Counted from the stretch's first letter, positions 8,951 to 19,251 are shown. The stretch: 64,000 nt of DNA from Phycisphaerales bacterium (GCA_029260515.1 JAJDDC010000040.1:372001-436000), one strand, 5' to 3'. The notes: a model not told the origin generated them from the letters alone. Translations and numbers: made by a program.

Positions 8951-10474
8951 CTACTTCTTGGTCTTGGGCTTGGGCTTGGCGCTCTTGGCCTTGGGCTCGG
9001 CGCCCTCGTCCTTGGCTTTATCGTCCTTGGCCTTCTCGTCGGCGCCCTTGGCCTTCGGCTTGCTCTTTGCCGCGCCGCCCTTGCCCTCGGACTCGGCGTC
9101 CTTGCGCATCCGCGTGTTGAACTCGTCGGCGGACATCTCCTCGATCTCGGCCTGCGCCAGGATCGCGTCCGTCGTCTTCTGCTCGCGGACCTGCTGCACG
9201 AGAGAGTTCACACGACCCGACGAGATCAACTCCTGGCGGAGCTTCTCCGGGCGCTCGCCCCGCTCGGCCGCCATCTGCGCGATCCGGGCGTTCACCTCCG
9301 CCTCCTCGATCCCGACGCTCAACGCCTCGCCCGCCTTGTTCATGATAAAGAACAGCTTGAGCTCGCGGGCGGCCTCGGCGCCGCTCGCCTGACGCAGCTC
9401 GGCGATGTGCTCCTCGATCTGCCTCGCGTCCACGCCCCGCGACATCAGCTCCATCCGCCGACGCTCGAAGTTCCGGTACGCCTGCTGGGCCGTGAGCCTC
9501 TGGGGCAGGTCGAACTCGGTGTTCTCGATCAGGTACTTGGCCACCTGCTGACGCATCACGATGTGCTGCTGCTCAACCGCACGCTCCTGCACGCGCGACT
9601 CGATGCCCTGGCGCAGCTGCTCCTCGCTGTCCAGGCCGTACTTCGCGATGACGTCTGTCAGGGGCGCAGCGATGATCCGGTCCACCCGCTCGACCTCGAA
9701 AGTGATCTCAAGGTCCGCGCCGCGGATCTCCTCGACCTCGTGGCCCTCAGGGCCCTTGACCTTGATGGTGACGCTCTGGCCCGCCGTCGGCGCGCCCAGC
9801 TGCTTGGCAAAGTCCTCCACCATCACGCCCAGGACCATACCCTTGCCCTCGTCCTTGGCCTCGGGCACGCGGACAACCGCGCCCTCGATGTCGTGGAACA
9901 CCTTCTCCTCGCCCTTCACCTTCGCCTTCATGACACCGTGACCAGTCAAGTAGTCCCCGGGCTCGGGCGATTCCTGCTCCTCGAGCGCGCCCTCGTTGAT
10001 ACGCAGCTTCTCGATTTCTTCATCGACGAGCCCCTCGGGAGCCTCGGCCGCTGGCTTGAGGATCTTCACACCCTCCAGCTCGGGCAGCTCGAAGTCGGGC
10101 ATCACCTCGACCTCGACGCTGAACGTGTACGCCTTGCCCTCCTCGAGATCGGACTCGGTGAACCCCTCGCCCGTCGGCTCGCCGATCACCTTCAGCTCGT
10201 TGCTCTCGACCGCCTCGGCGTAGGCGCTGGACATCAGCTGCCGCTTCGTCTCGTCGCGGATCGCCGTCCCGAACCGGCGCTCGATCAGCCGCCGCGGCGC
10301 CCGCCCCTTGCGGAAACCCGGCACCGCCGCCTCGTGCATCAACGCATCCAGCGAGTCGCCCAGCTTCGAGTCCACCACGTCCGCCGGCACCTCGACGTTG
10401 ATCCGCTTGCGGCAGGGCCCCGCGTCCTCGACCGAGACGTTGTTCGCCGACTCCGTAACTCCCAGGTCCGTCAT
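8951..10474 (-). CDS. tig: trigger factor, ribosome-associated chaperone
   Basis: 507 residues from ATG 10474 (MTDLGVTESANNVSVEDAG); the longer in-frame extension is low complexity. The ribosome-docking signature is GFRKGRAPRRLIERRFG near residues 45-61. The central region (DYLTGHGVMKAKVKGEEKVFHDIEGAVVRV) corresponds to the FKBP-like PPIase domain, followed by the long helical C-domain. It is about 70 residues longer than the E. coli protein, mainly because of a Lys/Ala/Pro/Glu-rich tail of about 45 residues (KSKPKAKGADEKAKDD...). The gene stands alone, with its own terminator, and is divergent from a dockerin protein. Confidence 0.92.
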   Translation of the reverse strand: MTDLGVTESANNVSVEDAGPCRKRINVEVPADVVDSKLGDSLDALMHEAAVPGFRKGRAPRRLIERRFGTAIRDETKRQLMSSAYAEAVESNELKVIGEPTGEGFTESDLEEGKAYTFSVEVEVMPDFELPELEGVKILKPAAEAPEGLVDEEIEKLRINEGALEEQESPEPGDYLTGHGVMKAKVKGEEKVFHDIEGAVVRVPEAKDEGKGMVLGVMVEDFAKQLGAPTAGQSVTIKVKGPEGHEVEEIRGADLEITFEVERVDRIIAAPLTDVIAKYGLDSEEQLRQGIESRVQERAVEQQHIVMRQQVAKYLIENTEFDLPQRLTAQQAYRNFERRRMELMSRGVDARQIEEHIAELRQASGAEAARELKLFFIMNKAGEALSVGIEEAEVNARIAQMAAERGERPEKLRQELISSGRVNSLVQQVREQKTTDAILAQAEIEEMSADEFNTRMRKDAESEGKGGAAKSKPKAKGADEKAKDDKAKDEGAEPKAKSAKPKPKTKK

Positions 10475-10745
10475 GTCAGAATCTCCGCGCGTGAGAAAGA
10501 CGCCAAAGCCCCAGGACGCGCCCCAGACCAGCCTCGGCGAGCCGCGAATCCTACCGCCCACCCCCGCCCGGACCACCGCAACCCCCACACCCCCGAAACC
10601 GGAGCGTGCCCGCCGACGGATCGATCTGAGAGAAACGCCCGTTCGGGCCAGAGTCCCTGTGTGCCACCGCCATCGGTCCCTTCAGACTTCCGCTCCCGCA
10701 CCCGTTCTGTTAGCGTCTGAGGCGGCCCGAGGAGGAGTTGTCCCA

Positions 10746-11549
10746 ATGAGAATCCGTACAGCAATCGCGGCGATCTGCACGCTCACCGCCCTCGCAACCG
10801 CCGGCCCCGAGTGGACCGAGGGCTCCCAAGACGCCGGCGACCTGCCCGCCAACGCCCAGCCCGCCCGGGGATTCGACCACCTCACCCACATCGAGGGCGA
10901 GCTGCAGGGAGCCGCCCTGTTCAGGGGTCAGCCTGGGCTGCTTGATTTCCAGGACGTCTACCTCATCGGGATCCGCGACCCCGAGAACTTCACCGCCACC
11001 ACACTCAACTCGATGGGCGGCTTCGCACAGTTCGACGCCGACCTCTACCTCTTCTTCGCCGGGGGCGAGAGCCTGCTCGCCAACCTCGCGACCAACAAGC
11101 CCAACCGCGACCCGCTCATCCTCCCCATGGCGACCGACGATACACAGCAGATCATCCCCTACAGGGGCCGTTATCTGCTCGCGATGGTCGGGCGCCCCTC
11201 CGCACCGCGCTCGCAGCAGGGCGACAGCCCCATGTACAACTTCCAGAGCGCCTTCGAGGTCTCGGGCCCCGACGCCAGCGGCGCCCCGTTCCCCCTCGAC
11301 ACATGGAACGTCCCGGGCGAGACAGGCCAGTACCTCATCGCGCTCACCGGCGCGGTCCTGCTCCCCTTCGGGTGCAACATGGCCGACATGGCCCCGCCCT
11401 TCGGCCAGCTCGACTTCTCCGACGTCGTCCAGTTCCTCGTCTACTTCGGCGCAGGCGACCTGATCGGCGCCGACCTCGCCCCCGCATTCGGCCAGCTCGA
11501 CTTCTCCGACGTCATCCGCTTCCTGCAGTTCTTCAACGAGGGCTGCTGA
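10746..11549 (+). CDS. secreted protein with GC-type dockerin-like C-terminus
   Basis: 267 residues, signal peptide MRIRTAIAAICTLTALATAG. The body (residues about 20-205) has no recognised enzyme motif. The last 58 residues hold two repeats, each with the core FGQLDFSDV followed by a hydrophobic helix, ending NEGC without the final Pro found in the six relatives at 36-46 kb. Dockerin-like loops suggest Ca-dependent anchoring, an inference from the family. The ATG at 10746 has GAGGAGG about 10 bases upstream. Confidence 0.75.
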   Translation: MRIRTAIAAICTLTALATAGPEWTEGSQDAGDLPANAQPARGFDHLTHIEGELQGAALFRGQPGLLDFQDVYLIGIRDPENFTATTLNSMGGFAQFDADLYLFFAGGESLLANLATNKPNRDPLILPMATDDTQQIIPYRGRYLLAMVGRPSAPRSQQGDSPMYNFQSAFEVSGPDASGAPFPLDTWNVPGETGQYLIALTGAVLLPFGCNMADMAPPFGQLDFSDVVQFLVYFGAGDLIGADLAPAFGQLDFSDVIRFLQFFNEGC

Positions 11550-11554
11550 GCGGA

Positions 11555-13945
11555 TCAACCCTCGGAGCTGCGCGCCAACGCACGGCGGGCCTCGCGCACG
11601 AGGCGGTCCTCGTCCGGCCGCTGAGCGGCCAGGATCTTCAGCGCACGCCGCGCCGCCTCCGCCGCCTCGTCGCTCCGCCCGACCGCCTCGAGCGACTCGG
11701 ATAGCACGATCTCCGCCTCGGCGACCTGCCAGTGCTCGCCCCCGAGACGCCGACGCAGCGCCGGCAGCGCGGCGTCCGCGATCGCCAACGCCCCCTCCCC
11801 TTCGCCGTCGGCGAGCATGTACCGCGCGAGCAGCACCCGCCCGCTGACAAGCTCCGGGTAGTCCGCCTCGTGCAGCGCCGAGAGCACCCCCAGCGCGTCG
11901 TCACACAGGGATCTCCCCTCCGCCGTGGCGCCGTCACCCGCGAGCAGCGCCCGCGAGAGCTGGAAAGCCGTCAGCGCCTCGGAACGCCGGTCCGGGTGGA
12001 CGCGCTTGATCGCCAGCGATTCGCGGAGCAGCCGCTCGCCCTCCTCGTGCTGCCCGATCTCGTCGAGGCACGACCCCAACTCCGCCGTCACACGAGCCAC
12101 GCGCCAGTCGTTCTCGATCCCTTTCGAGCGGATGATCGCCAACGCCTCGCGGAGCGGCTCGACCGCCTCCGTCGCCCGACCGGCCTCGGGCAGCAAATGC
12201 CCGTACCCCAGCAGCGCGTTGGCGATATCCGCATCGTCGGCGGGCAGCAACTCGCGCCGCACCCGGATCACCTCGTGCCAGAGCCGCTCCGATTCACCGA
12301 AATCGCCAGCAAGGTGCAGCGTTGCCGCGAGATGATGCGTCGTCCGCGCGACATCGAGATCCTCACGACCGAACAACCGGATCCGCATCGCCAGCGCATC
12401 GCGGTACACCGCCTCCGCCTCTTCGAGCTTCGCGCGGAACCACAGCGCGCGCCCGAGGTTGTGCATCGCCGAGGCAAGCTCGGGCGAGTCGCCCCCGCCC
12501 AGCGTCCGGTGCAATCGCAGCGCCTCGCGCAGCTCGCGCTCCGCGTCTTCCAACTCACGCTCGCCCAGGAAGGCCAGCCCCAGGCTGGTCCGCACGGGCG
12601 CCTCGTACCTCGGGTAGGCGCCCAGTTGCGCCTCGACCTGCTCGGAGACCTCCCGAAGCCGGTCGCTTATCTCGAGCTCCGCCCCCGCCGCTGTGTCCCG
12701 CGTCTCGTACTCGTACCCCGTCACGAACTCGAGCGCCAGCCGCAGCCCGGCCCCCGCCCCCCGCGCCTCGGCCGCCCGGATGCTCCCGCGGTACCCGAAC
12801 CACGCCCCGACCATCCCCAGCGCGATCAGCGCCGCCCCCACCGCGATCGGCGCTTTACGCCGCGCCACGAACCGCGTCGCCAGGTACAGCCGCTCGCCCT
12901 CGCGCGCCCGCACCGCCCGCCCGATCAGCGCCCGCTCCAGCTCCTCACGCATCGCGTGCGCCGACTGATACCGCCTGCCCGGGTCCCGCTCCAGCGCCCG
13001 GCGGAGGATCGCGTCGAGGTCGCGGCTCACCGCCGGGTTTATCGACGACGCACGAGGCGCGTCGTCCTCGGTCACCGCCCGCACCGTGTCGGCCAGCGAC
13101 ATACCTTCCATATTCCCGGGCCGCCGCCCGGTCAGGCACTCGAAGAGCATCACACCCAGCGAGTACACGTCCGCCCGCGTGTCCACCAGCTCGGGCGTCT
13201 TGCCCAGCTGCTCGGGCGCCGCGTACGCGAGCGTGCCCACGAAGTCGCCCGTTTTCGTCGTCCCCGCCTTGGTCCCCGCGATCTTCGCGATGCCGAAGTC
13301 CAGCACGACCGGGCGCCCGTCGCCCGCGACGAGCACGTTGCCCGGCTTGAGGTCGCGGTGGATCACTCCCAGGCGGTGCGCGTACGCGATCGCCTCGCAG
13401 ATAGGGACAAAAACGCGGACGACTTTCGCCGCCTGCTCAGCGGTCGCTGGCGCCCCGCCCCCGCACAGCTCGCGGCACGCCTCGTCCAGGCGCACGCCGT
13501 CGATCAGCTCCATCGAGACGTACCGCCGCCCGCGCTTCGTCCGCCCGCTCTCGTGGACCATCACGATGTTCGGATGACGCAAGCGTGCCACAAGCTCGAC
13601 CTCGCGGTCGAAACGGGCCTGGTCCGTCTCCGACGCCAGCGCCCCGTCGAGCATCAGCTTGACCGCGACGTCCCGCTTGGTGCTCTGCTGGTACGCCGCG
13701 AGCACGACGCCCTGCCCGCCCCTGTAGATCTCGCGCTCGAGCCGGTAGCCCGGGATCTGCTCGTCGAGCATCGGCGCCACATCGTGCCCGGACCGGAGCG
13801 CCTCGCCGAACTCACTCAGCAGCTCATGCTCACCCCGGAGCGACTCGAGGCGCGCGCTCAGCTCCGGATCGCCGGCGACCACCGCCGCCAGCGCCGGGTC
13901 GTCCAGCTCCCCCGATGCCAACGCCGCGAGCGTCTCGTCGCTCAT
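11555..13945 (-). CDS. Ser/Thr protein kinase with membrane helix and TPR repeats
   Basis: 796 residues from ATG 13945 (MSDETLAALASGELDDPAL). An N-terminal zinc-finger-like/anti-sigma-like stretch of about 60 residues precedes the kinase domain (about 65-330): GGQGVVLAAYQ glycine loop, VAVKLML lysine, HRDLKPGNVLV catalytic loop, DFGIAK and YAAPEQLGK. A membrane helix (APIAVGAALIALGMVGAWFGY, about residue 370) separates it from a C-terminal half of tetratricopeptide-like repeats. It follows the ECF sigma gene by 26 bases. This gene pair is typical of planctomycetes; the kinase probably signals to its partner sigma factor. GTG 13969 is an alternative start. Confidence 0.9.
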   Translation of the reverse strand: MSDETLAALASGELDDPALAAVVAGDPELSARLESLRGEHELLSEFGEALRSGHDVAPMLDEQIPGYRLEREIYRGGQGVVLAAYQQSTKRDVAVKLMLDGALASETDQARFDREVELVARLRHPNIVMVHESGRTKRGRRYVSMELIDGVRLDEACRELCGGGAPATAEQAAKVVRVFVPICEAIAYAHRLGVIHRDLKPGNVLVAGDGRPVVLDFGIAKIAGTKAGTTKTGDFVGTLAYAAPEQLGKTPELVDTRADVYSLGVMLFECLTGRRPGNMEGMSLADTVRAVTEDDAPRASSINPAVSRDLDAILRRALERDPGRRYQSAHAMREELERALIGRAVRAREGERLYLATRFVARRKAPIAVGAALIALGMVGAWFGYRGSIRAAEARGAGAGLRLALEFVTGYEYETRDTAAGAELEISDRLREVSEQVEAQLGAYPRYEAPVRTSLGLAFLGERELEDAERELREALRLHRTLGGGDSPELASAMHNLGRALWFRAKLEEAEAVYRDALAMRIRLFGREDLDVARTTHHLAATLHLAGDFGESERLWHEVIRVRRELLPADDADIANALLGYGHLLPEAGRATEAVEPLREALAIIRSKGIENDWRVARVTAELGSCLDEIGQHEEGERLLRESLAIKRVHPDRRSEALTAFQLSRALLAGDGATAEGRSLCDDALGVLSALHEADYPELVSGRVLLARYMLADGEGEGALAIADAALPALRRRLGGEHWQVAEAEIVLSESLEAVGRSDEAAEAARRALKILAAQRPDEDRLVREARRALARSSEG

Positions 13946-13971
13946 CCCCCCGTTTCCGGGCGCCCCCACGC

Positions 13972-14574
13972 CTATTCCTCCTCGTCGTAGACCGACTCGA
14001 TGCGGGTCACGACCTCGCGCAGCCGCTGCGCGACACGGCTCTTGGCCCGGTACACGTCCTGCGCGCTCAACCCCATCTCCTCGGCCACATCCGGCGCACT
14101 CCGCCCGTCACGCGCCAGCATCTCGAAGATCTGGATCGACTGGTCGCTCGTCTTGCTCACCTTGCGCAGCTCGTCGATCGCCTGCAAGAGAATCGCCCGC
14201 CGACGCTCGGCCTCCCACGCGTCCGAGGCCGTCCGCTCGTCGGGCATGCCCCCCAGGCGGGTCACCCCGATCTCCTCCTTGCGGACCGCCCGCGCCCGGT
14301 ACTGCTGGGCCACCCGCGTCCGCAGGATCGTCAGCAGCCACGACCGCAGGCGACCGCGCTCCCGGTCGTACTTGTTCTGGCGGTACTCGCGGACGAACGC
14401 GGCCAGCGTCTCCTGGGCCGCGTCCTGCGCATCCGCCTCGCTCAGCCCCAAGCGCCTGGCGACCCCGATCAGGATGGGCACGTAGCGACCGTAGAACGAC
14501 GCCCATGCCTCGGCGTTCTCGACGTTGTGCAGCCCCTGGAGGAGCGCCGTGGTTGTGCGTGTCTGGTCGTACAT
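13972..14574 (-). CDS. ECF-type RNA polymerase sigma factor
   Basis: 200 residues. Region 2 is seen in WASFYGRYVPILIGVARRLGLSEADAQDAAQETLAAFVREY and RGRLRSWLLTILRTRV; region 4 in LARDGRSAPDVAEEMGLSAQDVYRAKSRVAQRLREVV, a helix-turn-helix. The start MYDQTRTTTALL is chosen because upstream codons (from 14646) look non-coding. It lies directly upstream of the kinase, without an obvious separate anti-sigma gene. Confidence 0.9.
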   Translation of the reverse strand: MYDQTRTTTALLQGLHNVENAEAWASFYGRYVPILIGVARRLGLSEADAQDAAQETLAAFVREYRQNKYDRERGRLRSWLLTILRTRVAQQYRARAVRKEEIGVTRLGGMPDERTASDAWEAERRRAILLQAIDELRKVSKTSDQSIQIFEMLARDGRSAPDVAEEMGLSAQDVYRAKSRVAQRLREVVTRIESVYDEEE

Positions 14575-14688
14575 CCGGGCCGCCGCAAGACCCTCCCGCA
14601 CACATTGTACGGCCCGGCGCCGCACCGCCCACCACGAACCCCGCACGCCGCCGATCCGCCCGGGAATCGCCCACTATGATCGCCCCCG

Positions 14689-14772
14689 GCCGGAGTGGCG
14701 GAACTGGCAGACGCGGCGGATTCAAAATCCGCTGGCCGAAAGGTCTTGGGGGTTCGAGTCCCCCCTCCGGCA
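14689..14772 (+). tRNA. tRNA-Leu (anticodon CAA)
   Basis: Acceptor stem GCCGGAG (14689-14695) pairs with CTCCGGC (14765-14771), discriminator A; anticodon stem GCGGA/TCCGC encloses TTCAAAA, so the anticodon is CAA. A long variable arm, as expected for Leu, and a T arm GGGGG-TTCGAGT-CCCCC. CCA is not encoded. The stop codon of the convergent trehalose gene begins one base beyond the tRNA. Confidence 0.95.
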
Positions 14773-14773
14773 T

Positions 14774-17323
14774 TCACGCCTCGTGCACGCTCCCGCCAGA
14801 CAGCGCCCGCGCGCACTGGATCAGCCCCAGGTGCGAGTACGCCTGCGGGTGGTTGCCCAGCCCGCGCCCCGTCGCCGGGTCGAACTCCTCGGGGATCAGC
14901 CCGGTCTTGCCCGCCAGCGTCGCGTACTTCTCGAACAGCGCCTCGGCGTCCGCCCGCCGCCCCACGAGCAGATAGCTCCGGATCAGCCACGACGTGCACA
15001 GGTTGAACCCGCCCTCGCTCCCGGGCAGCCCGTCATCCGTCTTGTACCGCCACACTGTCCCCCCGCACAGCAGCGACTTCTCGACCGCCTCAACTGTTGC
15101 GCTCAGGCGTGGATCATCTCCCGGCACGAGCCCGCACAGCCCCACCTGCAGCACCGCCGCATCGGGCTCCGCGCCTCCGTAATAGCCCGTGAACGCCCCG
15201 TGCTCCGGGTCCCACCCGTGCTCGAGAACGTCCGCCGCGATCTCGTCGCGTAGCGCCGCCCACTCGGGCCGCTCGACGCCCGCGAACTGCTCGGCGATCC
15301 GCGCCCCGAGCTTGGCCGTCTGCCAACACATGACCTTTGAGTGCACGTGGTGCCGCTTCTCGGCCCGGATCTCCCAGATCCCGTGGTCCGGCTCGCGCCA
15401 CCGCGCCCGCACCGCCTCGACCATCGCCTGCACCAGGCGCCAGTGCTCGGCCGACAACGGCGCGCCCCACACGACCAGCTCGTGGATCAGCTCCACCACC
15501 GGCCCGAACACATCCAGCTGCAGCTGCCGCGACGCCGCGTTGCCCACGCGCACCGGGCGGCTGCCCGCGTACCCGCTCAGCTCCGAGATCTCCGCCTCCG
15601 CCCCCAGGTGGCTGCCCGTGACCGTGTACAGGGGCGCGAGACGATCGGGCGAGGGCTCGCGTTCGACCACGCCCAGCAGCCAGTCCAGCAGCGCCATCCC
15701 CTCGCTCAGCGAGCCCAGACGCACCAGCGCCATCGCCGCCATCGCCGCGTCCCGTGGCCAGCAGTACCGGTAGTCCCAGTTGCGCACGCCCCCGACGCAC
15801 TCGGGCAGGCTCGTCGTCGCCGCGGCCGCGATCGCCCCCGACGGCCCATAGCACAACGCCTTGAGCGCCAGCGCGCTCCGCTTGACCAGCTCCGGGCGCA
15901 CGCTCGGCAAACGCAGGGGCGCCGCCCACGACGACCACATCGCCGCCGTCTGCTCCGACCGGACCCTCTCCTCGACCACCGCCGGGCTCAGGGCCCCGGT
16001 CCCGTACCGGAAGACCAGTCGCACGGGCCCGTCGTCCAGCGTCACCTCACCGCGGGCCGTGTCGTGGTCGCCCTCACGCACGATCGTCCATTCCACGCCC
16101 GGGCTGCGCAGCACCGCCGGGTCGAAGCTGTCGTCGATGATGAGCCCGCCGTCCTTGTGCGCCAGGCGCGTCGGGACGCGTCCAAAATCCAGGCGCGGCG
16201 CAAACTCGATCCGCACCCGCCCGCGACCCTCGATCGTGCGCACCAAGTCCGTCCGCCCGGCACGCTGGATCGAGCGTCCGCCCGAGCAGTCAAGATAATC
16301 AACGACCTTGATCCCGCCCCAGTCTGTGCACAGGTGGAACGTGTCGCCCAGGTACGACTGCGAGGGCTCGCCCTTCGCGTCGACCGGCTCGATCGAAAAA
16401 TGCCCCGCCCCGGGCCCCCCCAGCAGCTCCGCGAACACCGCCGACGAATCGATCCGCGGCAGGCACATCCACACAAGCCGCCCACCCGGCGAGATCAGCC
16501 CGATCGTCCGCTGATCGCTCAGCAGCGCGTGATCCTCGATCGGCGTCGCTTCGGCCCCCCGCGCCCACGCCCCGCGCAGCTCCGCCAGGCGCGCCAGCGT
16601 CCGCGCCACCGCGTCCACATCGTCGATCCGCAGGCGCGCCGCCGTCTCACCCGGACCGACCTTGATCCCGATGTCGGGCCCGCCGAGCGTCACGAACGCG
16701 TCCTCGTCCGTCACGTCGTCACCCACGAACAGCACGACGCCCGCCCCGACCCGCTGACGGATCGCCCCCAGCGCCGCGCCCTTGCTCGTCTCGACGACCG
16801 AGAGCTCCACGACCTCCTTGCCGTGCTTCACGCTCACACCCGCCAGCGCCCCGGGCCCGCCCTCGACCAGCTCGCGCGCCCGGGCCGCGTTTTCGCGGCT
16901 CGCCCTGCGGTAGTGCAGCGCCACGCCCGCCGGCTTGTGCTCCAGCTCCAGCCCCGGGCCGACCTCGGCGATTTTCTCGAGCTCGGACGCAACCCTCGCC
17001 CGCAGCCGCCTCGACTCCTCCGGCAGCGACCGCGCGAAGCCCGGCTCGAACTCGCTCCCGTGGCTCCCGACCAGCAGGATCCCGTCCGGCTCGCCCGTCA
17101 GGCGGGCCAGGTCCGCCAGCGACCGCCCCGAGATGATCGCGACGTGCGTGTGCGGCATCGACGCCAGCGCACGCAGCGCCACCATCGACTCGCGCACGGG
17201 CGCCGCCTCAGCCGGGTTCTCGACGATCGCCGAGAGCGTCCCGTCGTAGTCGCTGGCGACGAGCAGCGTGCCGGCTCGCGCCGCGGCCTCGATCCGTCTC
17301 TCAAGCTCGGGCCGCGGGCTCAT
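14774..17323 (-). CDS. otsB: trehalose-6-phosphate phosphatase fused to GH15 glycoside hydrolase
   Basis: 849 residues. The N-terminal domain (1 to about 245) is a HAD-type trehalose-phosphatase: SDYDGTLS (catalytic Asp 25 and 27), SGRSLADLARL, and GDDVTDEDAF near residue 195. The remainder is a GH15 glucoamylase/trehalase-like protein with VWMCLPRIDSSAVFA, VRNWDYRYCWPRDAAM (substrate-binding block) and GSEGGFNLCTSWLI (expected catalytic Glu). The product could dephosphorylate trehalose-6-P and hydrolyse trehalose or an alpha-glucan. The first codons overlap the last 23 bases of otsA, implying coupled translation. Confidence 0.9.
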   Translation of the reverse strand: MSPRPELERRIEAAARAGTLLVASDYDGTLSAIVENPAEAAPVRESMVALRALASMPHTHVAIISGRSLADLARLTGEPDGILLVGSHGSEFEPGFARSLPEESRRLRARVASELEKIAEVGPGLELEHKPAGVALHYRRASRENAARARELVEGGPGALAGVSVKHGKEVVELSVVETSKGAALGAIRQRVGAGVVLFVGDDVTDEDAFVTLGGPDIGIKVGPGETAARLRIDDVDAVARTLARLAELRGAWARGAEATPIEDHALLSDQRTIGLISPGGRLVWMCLPRIDSSAVFAELLGGPGAGHFSIEPVDAKGEPSQSYLGDTFHLCTDWGGIKVVDYLDCSGGRSIQRAGRTDLVRTIEGRGRVRIEFAPRLDFGRVPTRLAHKDGGLIIDDSFDPAVLRSPGVEWTIVREGDHDTARGEVTLDDGPVRLVFRYGTGALSPAVVEERVRSEQTAAMWSSWAAPLRLPSVRPELVKRSALALKALCYGPSGAIAAAATTSLPECVGGVRNWDYRYCWPRDAAMAAMALVRLGSLSEGMALLDWLLGVVEREPSPDRLAPLYTVTGSHLGAEAEISELSGYAGSRPVRVGNAASRQLQLDVFGPVVELIHELVVWGAPLSAEHWRLVQAMVEAVRARWREPDHGIWEIRAEKRHHVHSKVMCWQTAKLGARIAEQFAGVERPEWAALRDEIAADVLEHGWDPEHGAFTGYYGGAEPDAAVLQVGLCGLVPGDDPRLSATVEAVEKSLLCGGTVWRYKTDDGLPGSEGGFNLCTSWLIRSYLLVGRRADAEALFEKYATLAGKTGLIPEEFDPATGRGLGNHPQAYSHLGLIQCARALSGGSVHEA

Positions 17324-18764
17324 GGCGCGTGGAGTCCTTCCCTGGCGCGGTCGCGAGTTCTGTCAAAAACGAGTCCGCCCATCTGTACACGTCGTGCCGG
17401 CTCACCGTCCGGCGCAGCGTCCGCATCCGCCGCCGGCGCTCATCCTCGCTCATCCGCAGCGCCCTGTCCAGCGCCGCCGACATCCCGTCGATGTCGTACG
17501 GGTTCACCAGCATCGCCTGAAGCAGCTCCAACGCCGCGCCCGCGAACTCCGAGAGCACCAGCACACCGTCCTCGTCCGCCCGCGCGGCACAGAACTCCTT
17601 GGCCACCAGGTTCATCCCGTCGCGGAACGGCGTGACCATCATCACGTCCGCGGCCATGTACGACGCGACAAGGTCCCGGAAGTCCAGGCCACGGTAGAGG
17701 TAGTAGACGGCCGCGTTCCCCCCGCTCGCGAACCGCCCGTTGATCCGCCCGACGTGCTCCTCGACCGTCCGGCGCAGATCGGCGTAGTCCCCCACCGACT
17801 CGCGCGAGGGCACCGCGACCTGCATCAGCACTACCTCGTCGGCGCTGGCCCGCCCCGTCTCGAGCATGTCCTCGAAAGCCCGCAGACGCACGTCGATCCC
17901 CTTGGTGTAGTCCATCCGGTCCACGCCCAGGATGATCCGCCGCCCGCCGAGGCTCTCGCGGAGCACCGCGGCGCGGCGACCCGTCTCGTCCTCGCGCGCG
18001 ATCGAGTCGATCGCCCCGGTATCGATCGAGATCGGGAATGCTTTGCACGCGATCCGGCGCCCGTCATACTCCAGGTGACTGTCCGAGCCCCTGGCCGTCG
18101 TAAACTGGCGGGCCGCTCGCGAGAAGTTCTGCGCCGACAGCTTGGTGTGAAACCCGATCACGTCCGCGCCCAGCAGGCCCTCGAGCACCTGGCGCCGCCA
18201 CGGCATCTTCGCGAACAGTTCTTCAGGTGGGAACGGGATGTGCAGGAAGAACCCGATCCGAGACCCGGGCGACTGCTCGCGGATCATCGCCGGCGCCAGC
18301 TGCAGCTGGTAGTCGTGCACCCACACGTCCGCGCCGTCGCCGGCCGCCTCCGCCGCCGCCCTCGCGTACCGCTCGTTGACGTCGCGGAAAGGCCACCACC
18401 ACCGTCGGTGGAACCGGGGGAACCGGATCGCGTCGTGGTACAGGGGCCAGAGCGTCTCGTTGCTGAACCCGTAGTAGAACGAATCGAGGTCGGCCCGCGT
18501 GAGCGCCATCGGACGGATCCGCATCCCGTCGTGCTCGAACGCGTCGGCCGCCGCGTCCCCCGCCCCGACCTCGTCCGAGGCGGTCCCGTTCCAGCCGACC
18601 CATGTCCCGCGCCGCTCGCGGAGCACCGGCGCGATCGCCGAAACCAGCCCGCCCGGGCTTGTCTCCCAGTGTGCCGTGTCGCCCTCGCCCGCACGACGCA
18701 CCGGCATCCGGTTGGCGACGACGACCAGCGGCCGCCCACCCCCCGCTCCCGATTCGTCGTGCAT
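17301..18764 (-). CDS. otsA: alpha,alpha-trehalose-phosphate synthase (GT20)
   Basis: 487 residues, normal length. It joins UDP-glucose (or another NDP-glucose) to glucose-6-phosphate. Motifs: [10 protein letters not shown] at the start, [72 protein letters not shown] and [15 protein letters not shown] (nucleotide-sugar binding). First gene of a two-gene trehalose operon with the otsB-GH15 fusion. Confidence 0.93.
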   Translation of the reverse strand: MHDESGAGGGRPLVVVANRMPVRRAGEGDTAHWETSPGGLVSAIAPVLRERRGTWVGWNGTASDEVGAGDAAADAFEHDGMRIRPMALTRADLDSFYYGFSNETLWPLYHDAIRFPRFHRRWWWPFRDVNERYARAAAEAAGDGADVWVHDYQLQLAPAMIREQSPGSRIGFFLHIPFPPEELFAKMPWRRQVLEGLLGADVIGFHTKLSAQNFSRAARQFTTARGSDSHLEYDGRRIACKAFPISIDTGAIDSIAREDETGRRAAVLRESLGGRRIILGVDRMDYTKGIDVRLRAFEDMLETGRASADEVVLMQVAVPSRESVGDYADLRRTVEEHVGRINGRFASGGNAAVYYLYRGLDFRDLVASYMAADVMMVTPFRDGMNLVAKEFCAARADEDGVLVLSEFAGAALELLQAMLVNPYDIDGMSAALDRALRMSEDERRRRMRTLRRTVSRHDVYRWADSFLTELATAPGKDSTRHEPAARA

Positions 18765-18939
18765 GGCGCCTCCGTGCCGATACCCCGCCCATGAACCCTA
18801 TCGCCCCCATCGGCGCCCGGGCGCCACCACCCAAATCCATCCTGCACATCCGCACCGGACCCCGCCACCAACGCCCGCACGCCTAGGCTTCGCCCCGGCC
18901 CCCGACGGGCCCACATTCCTCCTCTCTGGAGCCTCATTC

Positions 18940-19251
18940 ATGAGCGAGAATCCCCCCGGCCAGCAGGTCCAGCTCCGCTTCGATGACACGAAGATGACCA
19001 CCACCTACGCCAACACCATCCGGTCCATGACCACCGGCGACGAGATCGTCCTCGACTTTGGCATGAACCTCCCCATGCAGGGCCCGAACAACCAACCCAT
19101 GGTCGTCGTCCACCTCGGCTCGCGCGTCATCATGAACTGGACCGCCGCCAAGCGCCTCGCGATGCAGATCGGCGGCGCCGTCCGCCAGTACGAGGAACGC
19201 AACGGCGAGATCCAGCTCGACGCCCCCCGCCAGGGCCCGCCCAACGCCTGA
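18940..19251 (+). CDS. DUF3467 protein
   Basis: 103-residue small soluble protein. VQLRFDDTKMTTTYANTIR and EIVLDFGMN, then VHLGSRVIMNWTAAKRLAMQIGGAVRQYE match the DUF3467 pattern of a short beta-rich half and a helix. Starts at ATG 18940. Function is unknown for the family. It precedes the MoxR-Bat operon by 137 bases and may not belong to it. Confidence 0.75.
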   Translation: MSENPPGQQVQLRFDDTKMTTTYANTIRSMTTGDEIVLDFGMNLPMQGPNNQPMVVVHLGSRVIMNWTAAKRLAMQIGGAVRQYEERNGEIQLDAPRQGPPNA

